From: Roseiarcus sp963820795
Lineage (GTDB): Bacteria > Pseudomonadota > Alphaproteobacteria > Rhizobiales > Beijerinckiaceae
Direction: 5' to 3'
NCBI GenBank assembly: GCA_963820795.1
Contig: CAWGBJ010000023.1
Location: 62,001 to 126,000 of the forward strand
DNA length: 64,000 bases
The stretch's first letter is position 1. Each line of letters begins with the position of its first letter. The notes beneath the pieces were generated by a model. That model searched no databases. It saw nothing but the letters and a program-made list of their open reading frames with translations, and was not told the origin of the DNA. Both the position numbers and the translations under genes were made by a program. Below are positions 54,078 to 63,851 of this stretch, piece by piece.

Positions 54078-56006
54078 ATGAGCGAGACCCGAAAACTTGC
54101 GGCGATCCTGGTCGCGGATGTTGTCGGCTACAGCCGGCTCGCCGGCGCGGACGAGGACCGTACGCTTGTCGCGGCTCAGGGGGCTGCGCAGCGATCTCAT
54201 CGACCCCGCCATCGCCGTCCATCATGGCCGCATCGTCAAGCGCACCGGCGACGGCATCCTTATCGAGTTTCGCAGCGTGGTCGACGCCGTGCGCTGCGCC
54301 ATCGAGATGCAGAACGGCCTGGTCGAGCGCAACGCCGGCGTGCCGCCCGAGCGGCGCATCGAATTCCGCGTCGGCATTCATTTCGGCGACGTCGTCGAGG
54401 AGGCCGACGGCGATCTGATGGGCGACGGCGTCAATATCGCCGCGCGTCTCGAAGGCATTTGCGCGCCCGGCGCAATCTGTCTCTCCGAGGACGCCTATCG
54501 GCAGGTCAAGGGGCGACTCGATCTCAAGGTCAGCGATCTCGGCCCGACCCAACTCAAGAACATCGCCGAGCCGGTCCGGGTCTATTCGCTGCGAGTCGGC
54601 CGCTCTGCGCCAAGCGAAAGCCGGCCAGCGCCGAAAAAGCGTTCGACGCTGACCCCGGTCGCCGCCGGGATCGCGGCATTGCTCATTCTGCTCGCAGGCG
54701 GCGCTTGGTATTTCGTCCGGCGCGAACCGACCTGCGCCCGTCGCCTCGAACGCGCCTCCGCCGCTCGCGGCCCAACGTCTTTCCATCGTCGTGTTGCCGT
54801 TCGCCAATCTCTCCGGCGATCCGGCGCAGGATTACCTCGCCGACGCCCTCACCGATGAACTGACCACCGCTCTCGCGCGCATCCACGACAGCTTCGTCAT
54901 CGCGCGCAATACCGCCTTCACCTACAAGGGCAAGCCGGTCGACGCCAAGGCGATCGGCAAGGATCTTGGGCGTGCGCTATGTGCTGGAAGGCTCGGTGCA
55001 ACCCAGCGGCAATCAGGTGCGGGTCAACGCCCAGCTCATCGACGCCGACACCGGCGCGCACCTGTGGGCCGATCAATTCGACACCCCCCGCGCAGATCTG
55101 TTGCAGATGCAGGACGAGATCGTCACTCATCTGGCGCGCGCGATGGAGATTCAACTCACCGAGGCCGAGGCGGCTCGACTCAAACGGACGCCCGCGGCAA
55201 ACCCCGACGCCGAGGATTTGGCTCTCCAGTGCGAGGCGGCCGTGCAGAAAGCCGGATTTATCGGCAAGGAAGCGGATGCGGGTTACCGTCTCTGCGAGCA
55301 GGCGCTCGTCGCCGATCCCAACAATGTCCGCGCCCTAAGCCTGTTGTCCCTCAAGTTCTCGTTGCCGGTCGCGTTCGGCCGCAGCGCCGACCCCAAGGCC
55401 GACCTCAAGCGGGCGGACGAATTGGCGTCGCAAGCGCTCGCCCTCGACCCAAACTACGCCGAGGCTCACGGCGCTAAGGCCCTCAAATTCGCCATGCAGG
55501 GGCGCCACGACGAAGCGATCGCGGAGAACGAACGCGCGCTCGCCTTGGATCCGGCCGCGGTCGTACGCCTATGCAGACCTGGGCTGGGATTACTTGTACC
55601 TCGGGCAATTTGAAAAGGGCCTCGAATTTTCTGACAAGGCAATTCGGCTCAGTCCGCACGATCCACAACTGGAGAATTGGTATCGACTGGAGAGTCGGCG
55701 GCCTATTTCGGGCTGAAGCAGTACGATCGGGCGATCGAATGGGCCCGCCGGGCGATCGCGATCAAAGCGAACAATCAGTGGGCGTATTTCAACCTTATCG
55801 CTGCGCTTGCGTTGACCGGTCACGAGGCGGAGGCCCACGAAGCGCTGCAGAGTTACCTTGCGTCGGTTCCCAGCGGACCCAAGACGATCGCGGCGTGGAA
55901 GGCGACCGTTGCTCCCGTGGCGAGGGCAGACAGCCCGCCGCGCTATCTCGAAACCCTGGACCGGACATACGACGGCCTCCGCAAGGCGGGAGTGCCGGAG
56001 GAATGA
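54078..56006 (+). CDS. Class III adenylate cyclase with TolB-like domain and TPR repeats, five frameshifts
   Basis: The reconstructed protein of about 640 residues starts MSETRKLAAILVADVVGYSR and has HHGRIVKRTGDGILIEF and GDGVNIAARLEGICAPGAI (cyclase core), a membrane helix (AGIAALLILLAGGAWYF), the TolB-like domain (VVLPFANLSGDPAQDYLA, YVLEGSVQPSGNQVRVNAQL) and TPR-like helices (LALDPNYAEAHGAKALKFAM, YDRAIEWARRAIAIKANNQW). Frame changes are needed near 54171, 54745, 54968, 55556 and 55692. The cyclase at 1717-2985 is a shorter relative. So many indels with conserved residues intact suggest either a local run of sequence errors or a young pseudogene. Confidence 0.8.
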
Positions 56007-56304
56007 AGCAAGTTTGAAGGCGGGTTGCGGGAGCGGGTGTTCTATCCGCGCTTGAGGGGCACTATGCGGGCGGACCTGCAGTCGCGCAACTGTCGGGCGC
56101 TGCGGGCGTGCCGCTGACAGGGCTGTTTCGGCGCTGGCGTCGCTCCAGACGGCGCTTTGCCGCTCCGGCGCTTCCAAACACCGGCTGGCGTCCGAAAGCC
56201 GTCCACGGCCATTTGGCGGCCGAAAACCGGACATTGGCGGCTGTTTCCCGGCCCATGCCGATGCCGGGCGGCCGGATAGCGCGGCCGATCGCGGCGAGGT
56301 TGGC

Positions 56305-56469
56305 CGGAAATTCCGCGTCGCCTGGGTCGTGGCTCTCCCCGATCTCGCTGCGCTCGAATCGAGCATGGGCAAGCTGCTGGGCAACGCCGACTACATGAAG
56401 CAGGTCGAAAGCGCCGCTTCATACTTCCTGCCCGGCAAGACGCAAGACGAGATGTGGTCGAGCATCTGA
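56305..56469 (+). pseudogene. C-terminal fragment of a small hypothetical protein
   Basis: Encodes FRVAWVVALPDLAALESSMG, then GNADYMKQVESAASYFLPGK and TQDEMWSSI with a stop at 56467-56469. It resembles the last 50 residues of dimeric alpha-beta barrel (NIPSNAP-like) proteins. No matching N-terminal part is seen in 56007-56304. Confidence 0.4.
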
Positions 56470-56812
56470 GAATGGCAAGCGCGGCGCGCCAGGCTTGAGC
56501 GCGCCGCATTTTGATCTACGCTGCGTGAAGTGGACCTGACGCTGGTTAGGCGCGGCTGAAGGCAGCCTCGGGAATTTATCTGGCCTCAGAAGGTTCGGGC
56601 GGGCCGGTTGAGCCCATCAGCATTATACGATTGCATGTTGTCATTGCCTTCCGCGTGCAACTCTAACGACGAAAATCATAAACAAGATCAATGGATAAAT
56701 ATTACACAAGGCATGCGACTATATTGATAGCTAGCAGCGCTCGCCTTGCATCGCAACGAGAGCCCTCGACAAGCTCGGGGCAGGCTCTTTCCCCGCGAGG
56801 GGCGCAGGCGCT
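56470..56812. other. Intergenic region, partly AT-rich
   Basis: 343 bases downstream of the ABC ATPase gene. 56630-56745 is clearly lower in GC than the rest (runs such as AAAATCATAAACAAGATC and ATATTGATAGCTAGC). No permease gene or other ORF is found where one would expect it. Confidence 0.45.
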
Positions 56813-57582
56813 CTAAAACATGGCGTGGACCAGATCGGCGATGCTGAGGTCGCGGTTCTCGACGATGGTTCGAACCTTCCCTTGCCGGAAAATGACGATG
56901 CGGTCGCAGACCTGCAGAAGATCCTCGAGCCGGTGGCTGACCAGGAGCACGGTCTTGCCGGCGTCGCGAAGGCGGCCGATCAGCGCGAGCACCTCGCCGA
57001 CTTTCTGCACCGATATGGCCGCCGTCGGCTCGTCCATGATGATGATCTCACGTTCGAACAGGAGCGCCCGGCCGATCGCGACCGCCTGCTGCTCGCCGCC
57101 CGACAGCTCGCCGACGATGTCCTCGGGCGCGATCTTGGTGTTCAGCTGCCGCAGCACCTCGGCCGCGCGAGCTCGCATCGCGCCGCGCGCCGACCAGACG
57201 CCGAAGCGCCGCAATTCCTCGCCGAGAAAGAGGTTCTCCCAGACCTTCAGATCCGGCGCGAGCTCCAGCCGCTGATAGATCATCTCGATCTTGAGATCGG
57301 TCCTGGCGGTGCGGGGCGAGCGGACGCGGATCTCGCGGCCGCGATAGACGAAGCGGCCGAGTCCGGATGATGGAAGCCGGTGAGCAGCGAGAGGAAGGTC
57401 GATTTGCCGGCGCCGTTGTCGCCGACGATGCCGACCACCTCGTGCGGATAGAAGTCCAGGCTGACGCCGTCCACGGCGCGGACCGGTCCGAAGGTCTTGA
57501 CCACGTCGTGGACGGAAAGAAGCGGGGATCGCTCCGCTTGTCTCCCGGCGGGCGACCCTGCGTCGTTTGCCTCAAAAGTCAC
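56813..57582 (-). CDS. Sugar-type ABC transporter ATP-binding protein, one frameshift
   Basis: A single-domain ATPase of the RbsA/FrcA kind. Walker A is GIVGDNGAGKSTFLSLLTG. The frame changes near 57361 (CGGACTCGGCCGC, a base lost), after which IYQRLELAPDLKVWENLFLG, the signature VGELSGGEQQAVAIGRALLF, Walker B EIIIMDEPTAAIS and the switch His in VLLVSHRLEDLLQVCD follow intact. Its start overlaps the stop of the binding-protein gene (57579-57582). About 257 residues when joined. The membrane permease is missing from the operon. Confidence 0.88.
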
Positions 57583-58643
57583 TTGGCGGCTGTCACCTTG
57601 AAGGCCTGCGAGGAGCCGTAGGGCAGGGGCGGGATCTGCTGCGGCGTCCCCCAGCCGGCGATCTCACCGACATTGGCCTTGTCGACCAGCGTCATGGGGA
57701 TGACGACGTCGCCGTGCGGGAACTTCGCCTCGGGCGGCTTCTCGCCGTTCTTGAGATCGTTCTGCATCGCCTCCACCGCCCAGTACGCCTCGACGAAAGG
57801 CGCGTGGGTGACGGTGTCGAGCTGCGTCCCGGCCTTGATCGCGTCGAGGCTCTCGGGCTGCGCGTCGGCGCCGGCCACCAGCGTCTTCTCGCCGGGTTTG
57901 ATCCCGTGCGTCTTGAGCGCGTTGATGACGCCGAGCGCCATGGCGTCATTGCCGCAGACGACGAGCTGGATGTCGGTGGTCTTGGCGAGTTCGGCCGACA
58001 TCATCGCCTGCGCCTTGTCGGTGGCGAAATCGGCCGACTGGTTGAGGACGACGTCGACCTCCTTCTTGTCGATCAGCGGCTGCAGCACGTCCATTGCGCC
58101 CTTGAGCCGGCCGATCGACACGCTGGCGCCGAGCGTGCCCTGCAGCACGACCACATGCCAGGGCTTCGGCACATTCATCTTGGCGAGCGTGTCGACGCCG
58201 TGCTGGGTCTCCTCCCGGCCGAGCGTCTCGTCGTTGTCGCCGATGAAGGCGACGCGGGCGGACGGGTTGCTGACGTCGCGGTCGACGGTGACGATCGGCA
58301 CGCCGGCCTTCATCGCCTTCGCCGCCGTCGCGGTAACCGACTCCTGGATCGTATTGAGGATGATGCCCTTGGCGCCGGCGGCGACCGCCTCGTTGATGTC
58401 GGCGATCTCGTCGGAGGCCGAATTGTTCGCGTTGACGATCTTGATCGCCATGTCCGGATAGTGGGCCGCCGCCTGTTTGACCGCCTCCGCCATCGGCGCG
58501 AAGTACGGGTAGGCGTAGCCGGTGAAGATGAAGTAGACGCTCTTCGGCGTTTCCGACGAAGCGGTCGCCGCGAGCGCCGGCGCCGCGCCGGCGGCGAGCG
58601 CTGCCGCGCTGGCCGCGAGGCAAACCAAAAGCCTGTTTTTCAT
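57579..58643 (-). CDS. Periplasmic sugar-binding protein of an ABC transporter
   Basis: A 354-residue Peripla_BP_4-type protein with signal peptide MKNRLLVCLAASAAALAAGA ending near ALAATASS. Fold signatures are VYFIFTGYAYPYFAPMAEAV, EAVAAGAKGIILNTIQESVT, GVPIVTVDRDVSNPSARVAF and LVVCGNDAMALGVINALKTH. Similar to RbsB/FrcB-like proteins for ribose, fructose or related sugars; the ligand is not determinable. First gene of the two-gene operon with the ATPase. Confidence 0.92.
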   Translation of the reverse strand: MKNRLLVCLAASAAALAAGAAPALAATASSETPKSVYFIFTGYAYPYFAPMAEAVKQAAAHYPDMAIKIVNANNSASDEIADINEAVAAGAKGIILNTIQESVTATAAKAMKAGVPIVTVDRDVSNPSARVAFIGDNDETLGREETQHGVDTLAKMNVPKPWHVVVLQGTLGASVSIGRLKGAMDVLQPLIDKKEVDVVLNQSADFATDKAQAMMSAELAKTTDIQLVVCGNDAMALGVINALKTHGIKPGEKTLVAGADAQPESLDAIKAGTQLDTVTHAPFVEAYWAVEAMQNDLKNGEKPPEAKFPHGDVVIPMTLVDKANVGEIAGWGTPQQIPPLPYGSSQAFKVTAAK

Positions 58644-59027
58644 GGAGATTCCTCACAAGTCTGCCCCGGCGCGGGATTATCCACAACCATTGGACTTTAG
58701 GATGGGCGGCCGATGGTCCGGATACGGCGCTGACATGCCGTCTTCTGTCGAGACGGCGCCACGGTTGCTGAGGAACGGTGACCGTTCCGCCCTATTTCCA
58801 AGGCTTTGCTTCGCTGGCGCGCTTGGCAAGGCCGCGGCGTTCGGCGCCGCTATGCGTCGTTGGTTGCCGATCCGCGGGAGATCGTGATGGTTGAATTTGG
58901 CCGAGGCTGCAACCTGGGGTTTACCAACATCTAACCAGTTTATCCCATCAATGGCGGCGGCAGGACGAGGAGAGGACGCAGTCTCCTCAGGCTTGCTCGC
59001 GCCCTCCAGCCTTGCGGACGGTTCCCC
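58644..59027. other. Intergenic region before the lipoprotein gene
   Basis: 384 bases holding the divergent promoters of the sugar-transport operon and the lipoprotein gene. No convincing box or ORF was found. Confidence 0.4.
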
Positions 59028-59366
59028 GTGCGCTCTTCGGTTGCGATCCTTTTTGGCTGCTCGCTCCTCGCCGGATGCGCGCCGGGAGGCTATCCCGCCA
59101 ATCCGGACGCGGCGCCGCCGCCGTTCGACGCCTTTCAGGCGGGGATGCGGCTTGCTGTCGGCATGCCGCGAGACGTGGCGATCCTCAGGGTCGGCTGGAC
59201 GCCGATTTCCTCAAAGGTCACCAATTGCGGCACGCTGGCCGGAGACGCCAGCCCGTGTGAAGTGCTGAAATTCGGGACTTACGAGAATAATCAGCTCTTT
59301 GTCTATCTCGTGCCGACCGACAGCGGCAATGCCGTGGTGACGAGCTGGACGGTTTACAAGTCTTGA
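59028..59366 (+). CDS. Small lipoprotein
   Basis: A 112-residue protein from GTG 59028 with a lipoprotein signal peptide: SVAILFGCSLLAGCAPGG contains the lipobox LLAGC. The mature part, AGMRLAVGMPRDVAILRVGW followed by NCGTLAGDASPCEVLKFGTY, has a SmpA/OmlA-like rhythm (a GMP-type turn then a strand-rich end) and two further cysteines. Anchored in the membrane facing the periplasm. Function unknown. Confidence 0.75.
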   Translation: MRSSVAILFGCSLLAGCAPGGYPANPDAAPPPFDAFQAGMRLAVGMPRDVAILRVGWTPISSKVTNCGTLAGDASPCEVLKFGTYENNQLFVYLVPTDSGNAVVTSWTVYKS

Positions 59367-59436
59367 AGGTCGACGGAGACAGCGCACGCGCCCGCAAAAG
59401 CCCGTTGATGTGCGGTTCGCCGGAAGTCCTGTTTTC

Positions 59437-59612
59437 CGGGATTCGGCCGAATTCATTCCCAGCTCGGCCGAATTCATTCCCTGCTCCGGTTACACAGGGA
59501 ATTTCCATGCATGTTATTGCCCCATGGGGCGTTTTTCGGCGTCAAAGACACGTCGGAGCGGCCAAAACGAGCCAATCTCTGTAGTTTTCCCTGTTTGCAG
59601 GGAATTCGGCCC
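59437..59612. repeat. GGCCGAATTCATTCCC tandem motif and related inverted blocks
   Basis: CGGCCGAATTCATTCCC occurs twice in tandem (about 59445 and 59467), followed by CAGGGAATTTCC and, after 80 bases, TTTTCCCTGTTTGCAGGGAA and TTCGGCC. These blocks resemble dispersed intergenic repeats of rhizobial genomes. No gene is supported in the surrounding gap. Confidence 0.5.
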
Positions 59613-59646
59613 AACCTGGTCGCCGCCGCCCCATGATCCCCTCGCC

Positions 59647-60567
59647 TCAGCCAAACGCCGATTTGCCCATCTCTTCCGCCGCCTCCGGCGCGACCCAGGC
59701 GAAGCCCTTCAGCTGATGGCGCGCCCAGGTGAACTGGCGCTTGGCGTAATGGCGCGTGTCGAGCTTGGCGCGCGCGGCGGCCTCGCCGAGCGTGAGCCGG
59801 TCTTCGAGATGGGCGATGAGGTGGGGCACGCCATGCGCCCGCATGACCGGCAGCGCCGGATCGAGCCGGCGCTCCGCCAGCGCCGCAACCTCCTCGAGCG
59901 CGCCCGCGGCGAGCATCGCTTCGAAGCGCGCGTCGATGCGCTGATTGAGAACCGCCCGGTCGGGCGCGAGAAAAAGGCCGGTCCATTCGCCCGGGCCGAG
60001 CGGCGGCGGGCTGCGCTGGCCCTGGAACGAGGCCAGCGGCCGGCCGGTGGCGGCCAGGACTTCGAGCGCCCGCAAGGTGCGCTGGCGGTCGGTGGGCTTG
60101 AGCCGCGACGCCGTGACGGGATCAAGGATCATGAGCTCGGCATGCAGGTCGGCGGTCCGGCGGCGCTCCGCCCTCTCCCGGGTCGCGGCGCGAACCGCCT
60201 CGGGCGGCTCGGGCATATCCGACAGCCCCTCCGTCAGCGCCCGGAAGTAAAGTCCCGTGCCGCCAACAAAAATGACCGGCCGTTCGCCGGTCTCGGTGAG
60301 GACCGCCTGCGCCTGGCGCAGCCAGCGGCCGACCGAATAGTTGACGGCGCCATCGATTTCGCCGAAGAGCCGATGCGGCGCGCGCCGCTCCTGGCTCGCG
60401 CTCGGCCGGGCGGTCAGGATCCGGAGATCCGCATAGACCTGCATCGAATCGGCGTTGACGATCGTGGCGGCGAATCGCTCCGCGAGTTCGAGCGCGACGG
60501 CCGACTTGCCGCTCGCCGTCGGGCCTGCAATGAGGAGCGCCCGCCTCAATCGTGGGTCTCTGAACAC
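59647..60567 (-). CDS. miaA: tRNA dimethylallyltransferase
   Basis: Adds the dimethylallyl group to A37 of tRNAs reading UNN codons. The P-loop LLIAGPTASGKSAVALELAE, the substrate motif NADSMQVYADLRILTARPS, VIFVGGTGLYFRALTEGLSD and the C-terminal TRHYAKRQFTWARHQL are all present. The start is GTG 60567 (VFRDPRLRRALLIAG) or TTG 60549. 306 residues, normal length. Divergent from serB with a gap of 15 bases, a conserved alphaproteobacterial neighbourhood. Confidence 0.95.
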   Translation of the reverse strand: MFRDPRLRRALLIAGPTASGKSAVALELAERFAATIVNADSMQVYADLRILTARPSASQERRAPHRLFGEIDGAVNYSVGRWLRQAQAVLTETGERPVIFVGGTGLYFRALTEGLSDMPEPPEAVRAATRERAERRRTADLHAELMILDPVTASRLKPTDRQRTLRALEVLAATGRPLASFQGQRSPPPLGPGEWTGLFLAPDRAVLNQRIDARFEAMLAAGALEEVAALAERRLDPALPVMRAHGVPHLIAHLEDRLTLGEAAARAKLDTRHYAKRQFTWARHQLKGFAWVAPEAAEEMGKSAFG

Positions 60568-60582
60568 TTGTCCGGGAGCCGC

Positions 60583-61473
60583 ATGTCCGCCCTCGTTGTC
60601 ACGCTCGTCGCCAATCCGGCGGAAATCCGGCTGAGCGATGAAGGAATAGCCGGGATCGCGCAAGCCGCGCCGGGATTTGAGCGCTGGCGATGGCTCGACG
60701 AGGGCGTCGCGGCCGATCTCTTCATCGAGGGCGAGCTTTTGCCGGCGCGGGCCGTGCTCGCCGCGGCGCTCGCCGGGCGGCCGATCGACGCGATCGTCCA
60801 GCCGGCTCAGGGCCGCGAAAAGCGCCTGCTGGTCGCCGACATGGATTCGACCTTGATCGGCCAGGAATGCGTGGACGAGCTCGCGGCCTACGCCGGGGTC
60901 GGGGCGAAAGTCGCTGCGATCACCGAGCGGGCGATGCGCGGCGAGATCGCCTTCGAGCCCGCGTTGCGCGAGCGGGTGGCGCTGCTCGGCGGCCTGCCGG
61001 CGAGCGTGATCGACGAGGCGCTGCGCAACCGCATCACGCTGAACCCCGGCGCGCGGACGCTGGCGCGGACGATGCGGGCCCGCGGCGCCCGCATCGCCAT
61101 CGTTTCCGGCGGCTTTCGCCCGTTCACCCGCGCCATCGCGGAATGGATCGGCGCCGACGAAGACCGCGCCAACGAGCTCGCGGTCGCCGACGGCCGGCTG
61201 ACCGGCAAGGTGGTCGAGCCGGTGCTCGGCCTTGACGCCAAGCTCGCGGCGCTGAGAGAGATCGCCGCCGCGATGCGGCTCAGCATGGCCGAAACAACCG
61301 CGATCGGCGACGGCGCCAACGATCTTGCGATGCTCGAGGCTTCCGGCCTCGGCGTCGCCTATCGCGCCAAGCCGAAGGTGGCCGCCGCAGCCGCCGCGCG
61401 GATCGACCACGGCGACCTGACGGCGCTCCTCTACGCGCAGGGGATCGCGCGCAAAGATTTCGACGAGGACTGA
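60583..61473 (+). CDS. serB: Phosphoserine phosphatase
   Basis: Last step of serine synthesis. The HAD-superfamily motifs are VADMDSTLIGQECVDELAAY (DXDST nucleophile), RIAIVSGGFRPFTRAIAEWI (motif II Ser) and AIGDGANDLAMLEASGLGVA (motif III), with a Lys before it in LGLDAKLAALREIA. The N-terminal 80 residues form the ACT-like domain usual for SerB. 296 residues. Confidence 0.95.
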   Translation: MSALVVTLVANPAEIRLSDEGIAGIAQAAPGFERWRWLDEGVAADLFIEGELLPARAVLAAALAGRPIDAIVQPAQGREKRLLVADMDSTLIGQECVDELAAYAGVGAKVAAITERAMRGEIAFEPALRERVALLGGLPASVIDEALRNRITLNPGARTLARTMRARGARIAIVSGGFRPFTRAIAEWIGADEDRANELAVADGRLTGKVVEPVLGLDAKLAALREIAAAMRLSMAETTAIGDGANDLAMLEASGLGVAYRAKPKVAAAAAARIDHGDLTALLYAQGIARKDFDED

Positions 61474-61480
61474 ACGAGCG

Positions 61481-62314
61481 ATGGCGGAGTGGACTTATGG
61501 GGCGTGGGAGCTGAAACGAGTGCGCCGTTCGTTGGTTCCCGGTTTCATCACCGGCCTGATCGCCTGCGCTCTCATGGCGTTCGCAACCTGGGCGTTCGCG
61601 CTCGATCGCCAGGCGCTTTGGCAGGTGGTGCGCGCCTGCGTCGCCGACGTCAAGTTGACCGGGGCGCCGTTCCCGTGCCTCAAAGTCGATCTGACCGGAG
61701 GGGAAGCGCGCGGTTATGTCGTCTTGCGCCCGCCGTTCGGCCCGCCGGATACGATTCTGGCGCCGACGCGAAAAATCGCCGGCATCGAAGACCCGTTCCT
61801 GCAAACGCCCGCTGCGCCGAACTACTTCGAGGACGCGTGGCAGGCGCGATCCTTTCTGCGAACCTCGGACGGAAGGCCGCCCGAACACGACCAGATCGCG
61901 CTCGGCGTCAACTCGGGCGTAGTCAGGACGCAGGACCAGCTTCACGTTCACATCGGCTGTCTTGAGCCGTCCATCAGGAAGGCGTTGCACGCGTTTGCGC
62001 CGGAGCTCCAGGTCGACGAGTGGGCGCAGGTCCGCAACGTCATACCGCATCAACCGTTCTGGGGGTTGCGGATCAAGGCGACGGATCTCGCGGACATCCA
62101 ACCCTTTCGTCTCGCCGCCGAGGCGCTCGCCGACAGCTTTCGAAGCCGGGCCGATTTGACGATCGTGGTCGCCGGCGTTCGCGTCGCAGACGACGACGAA
62201 TTTGTCATCCTCGCATCCTATGCCGGCGCGCAAGGGTCATGGTGGCCCTTCGAGGCCGACGAACTCCTCGATCCGTGGTGTTCGACCGGGCCGACCGTGT
62301 CCGCGCTGAAGTGA
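61481..62314 (+). CDS. cdh: CDP-diacylglycerol pyrophosphatase
   Basis: A 277-residue enzyme hydrolysing CDP-diacylglycerol to phosphatidate and CMP. It has a membrane anchor (FITGLIACALMAFATWAFAL), then PFPCLKVDLTGGEARGYVVL, PTRKIAGIEDPFLQTPAAPN, NYFEDAWQARSF and the HIT-like catalytic DQLHVHIGCLEP, all characteristic of Cdh. Seven bases after serB and in the same direction, so co-transcription is likely. Cdh is patchily distributed in alphaproteobacteria. Confidence 0.9.
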   Translation: MAEWTYGAWELKRVRRSLVPGFITGLIACALMAFATWAFALDRQALWQVVRACVADVKLTGAPFPCLKVDLTGGEARGYVVLRPPFGPPDTILAPTRKIAGIEDPFLQTPAAPNYFEDAWQARSFLRTSDGRPPEHDQIALGVNSGVVRTQDQLHVHIGCLEPSIRKALHAFAPELQVDEWAQVRNVIPHQPFWGLRIKATDLADIQPFRLAAEALADSFRSRADLTIVVAGVRVADDDEFVILASYAGAQGSWWPFEADELLDPWCSTGPTVSALK

Positions 62315-62320
62315 CCGGCG

Positions 62321-63679
62321 CTACTGGTCGCAGAACACCTGCGCCACAGCGTGCCGCTCGCGCTCGGCGATCGCGCCCGTGGTGAGCGCCGTCGCGGCAG
62401 CCGGCTGCGGCTTGAGTTCGCCGCCCGCCAGGAACGCGCCGACCGCCTGCGGCACGATGAGAGAATGCGGCGCGGCGAGCGGCACCCCGCCGATCCGTTT
62501 CGGCTCCTCGGCTATTGGCGCGACGAGGCCGGCAAGGTCGCCGGCGCGATCGAAAACCGGACTGCCGCTCGCCGCCTTGCCGACCGCGGCGACGACGAGC
62601 GGGCGTTCCGCGTCGCCCGCGAGCGATGCGGGGGCCGCCTCGATGCGGTCGCCACCGGCGCTCAGCACGATGAGATCCGGCGCGAGCGCGCTGACGCGCG
62701 GCGGCCCGCCCTCGCCGCCGAAATCGCCGGCGAGGATGGCAAGGCTCGTCCCGACGTCGGTCCGTTCGAAACGGACGGGCCTGCCGCCGACCGTGGCCTT
62801 CGGGCAGTCGTCGGGCTTGAGCGCCGTCAGCGCCCGCCCGGGCCCAATGATGAGGGCCGTCGCGGACGGCGTCGGCGGAGGCGGCGGGGCGGCGACAGGC
62901 TGAGGCGCTGCGGACGGGGTCGCTGCCGCCGTCGCCCCATGGGGTTCGGGGAAAGCCTCGAACGAACTGGCCACCGCGAGCGCGACGCGGTCGAGCTCAC
63001 TGGCGCGGGCCGCGGGATAGGCGAAGGTGAAGCCGCGGACCGGCGGGTTGGCGTTGGCCTTCTTCTCGTAGCGCGAATAGAATTTCGTCGGCCCTTCCTG
63101 CCCCGAGACGACGAAGAACTGGTCCGGCTTCATCGCCTTGTAGGCCACCTTGCGGCCTGCGGTCTCGGCCGAAAGCCGCTGATAGAGCGCGGCGAGGTCG
63201 GCGTTGGGGCCCGCGGCCAGATCGAGCCTCGGGCCGCCGCGCGCCGCCATCAGCTTGGTCGGCGCGCCGATCCTCGCTCCCGTCTTCTTGTCGTCGACCG
63301 TCGCAAAGCCTGCTGCTGCCCGCGCCTTTTCTGCCGCCGCCATGAGCGTCGTAAGCTCGCCGGCCGACAGGACCCCGTCGCCGGCTGCCTTCTGGCTCTG
63401 CTGCCAGCCGACGATCGCATCGCGGGTGCGCTTGCCGAAATCCCCGTCGCTGGCGCCGTTGTAGAAGCCGAGCCAGACGAGCGCGTCCTGCGCGGCCTTG
63501 CGGCTTTCGAGCGGCAACGACAGAAACGCGGCCTTCTGCGCCGCAAACGCGCCGTCGGCCGAGAGCGCGACCGGCCTCGCAGGCGGCGCCGGCGGCGGGA
63601 CTTTCTGCGCTGAGGCGGGCGCAAGCGCGAGAATTGGCGAAAGGGCGAGGACGAGACGAACTCGCGTGGGCAGCAGCAT
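62321..63679 (-). CDS. Peptidoglycan-binding protein with degenerate trypsin-like domain
   Basis: A 452-residue secreted protein: signal peptide ending near LAPASAQK, a peptidoglycan-binding-like unit (LVWLGFYNGASDGDFGKRTR, DAIVGWQQSQKAAGDGVL), a linker with Pro/Ala runs and a C-terminal trypsin-like fold. In that fold the serine loop survives (GKAASGSPVFDRAGDLAGLV), but the His strand reads RALTALKPDDCPK and the Asp strand reads DVGTSLAILAG, so two of three catalytic residues are gone. Convergent with cdh (6-base gap). Probably a binding or scaffold protein in the periplasm. Confidence 0.85.
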   Translation of the reverse strand: MLLPTRVRLVLALSPILALAPASAQKVPPPAPPARPVALSADGAFAAQKAAFLSLPLESRKAAQDALVWLGFYNGASDGDFGKRTRDAIVGWQQSQKAAGDGVLSAGELTTLMAAAEKARAAAGFATVDDKKTGARIGAPTKLMAARGGPRLDLAAGPNADLAALYQRLSAETAGRKVAYKAMKPDQFFVVSGQEGPTKFYSRYEKKANANPPVRGFTFAYPAARASELDRVALAVASSFEAFPEPHGATAAATPSAAPQPVAAPPPPPTPSATALIIGPGRALTALKPDDCPKATVGGRPVRFERTDVGTSLAILAGDFGGEGGPPRVSALAPDLIVLSAGGDRIEAAPASLAGDAERPLVVAAVGKAASGSPVFDRAGDLAGLVAPIAEEPKRIGGVPLAAPHSLIVPQAVGAFLAGGELKPQPAAATALTTGAIAERERHAVAQVFCDQ

Positions 63680-63851
63680 GATTGGTCCGTTCCTTGGGAA
63701 GACAGGAGCGATGGTAGGTCAAGACGCCTTGCGAAGGAACCGCCGGCGTCGTCTCGGAAGTGCAAAGGAGCCTCACCCAGCCTGACCCCGCGTAGGCATT
63801 GATAGCGACATCAAACGATGATAGATGCGGCGCCAACTGAGGAGACCAGAC

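Noticed and set aside
53625..54212. 195-residue minus-strand ORF before the second cyclase
   Set aside because: Arg/Ser/Pro-rich composition, no family features, and it overlaps the cyclase start on the opposite strand.
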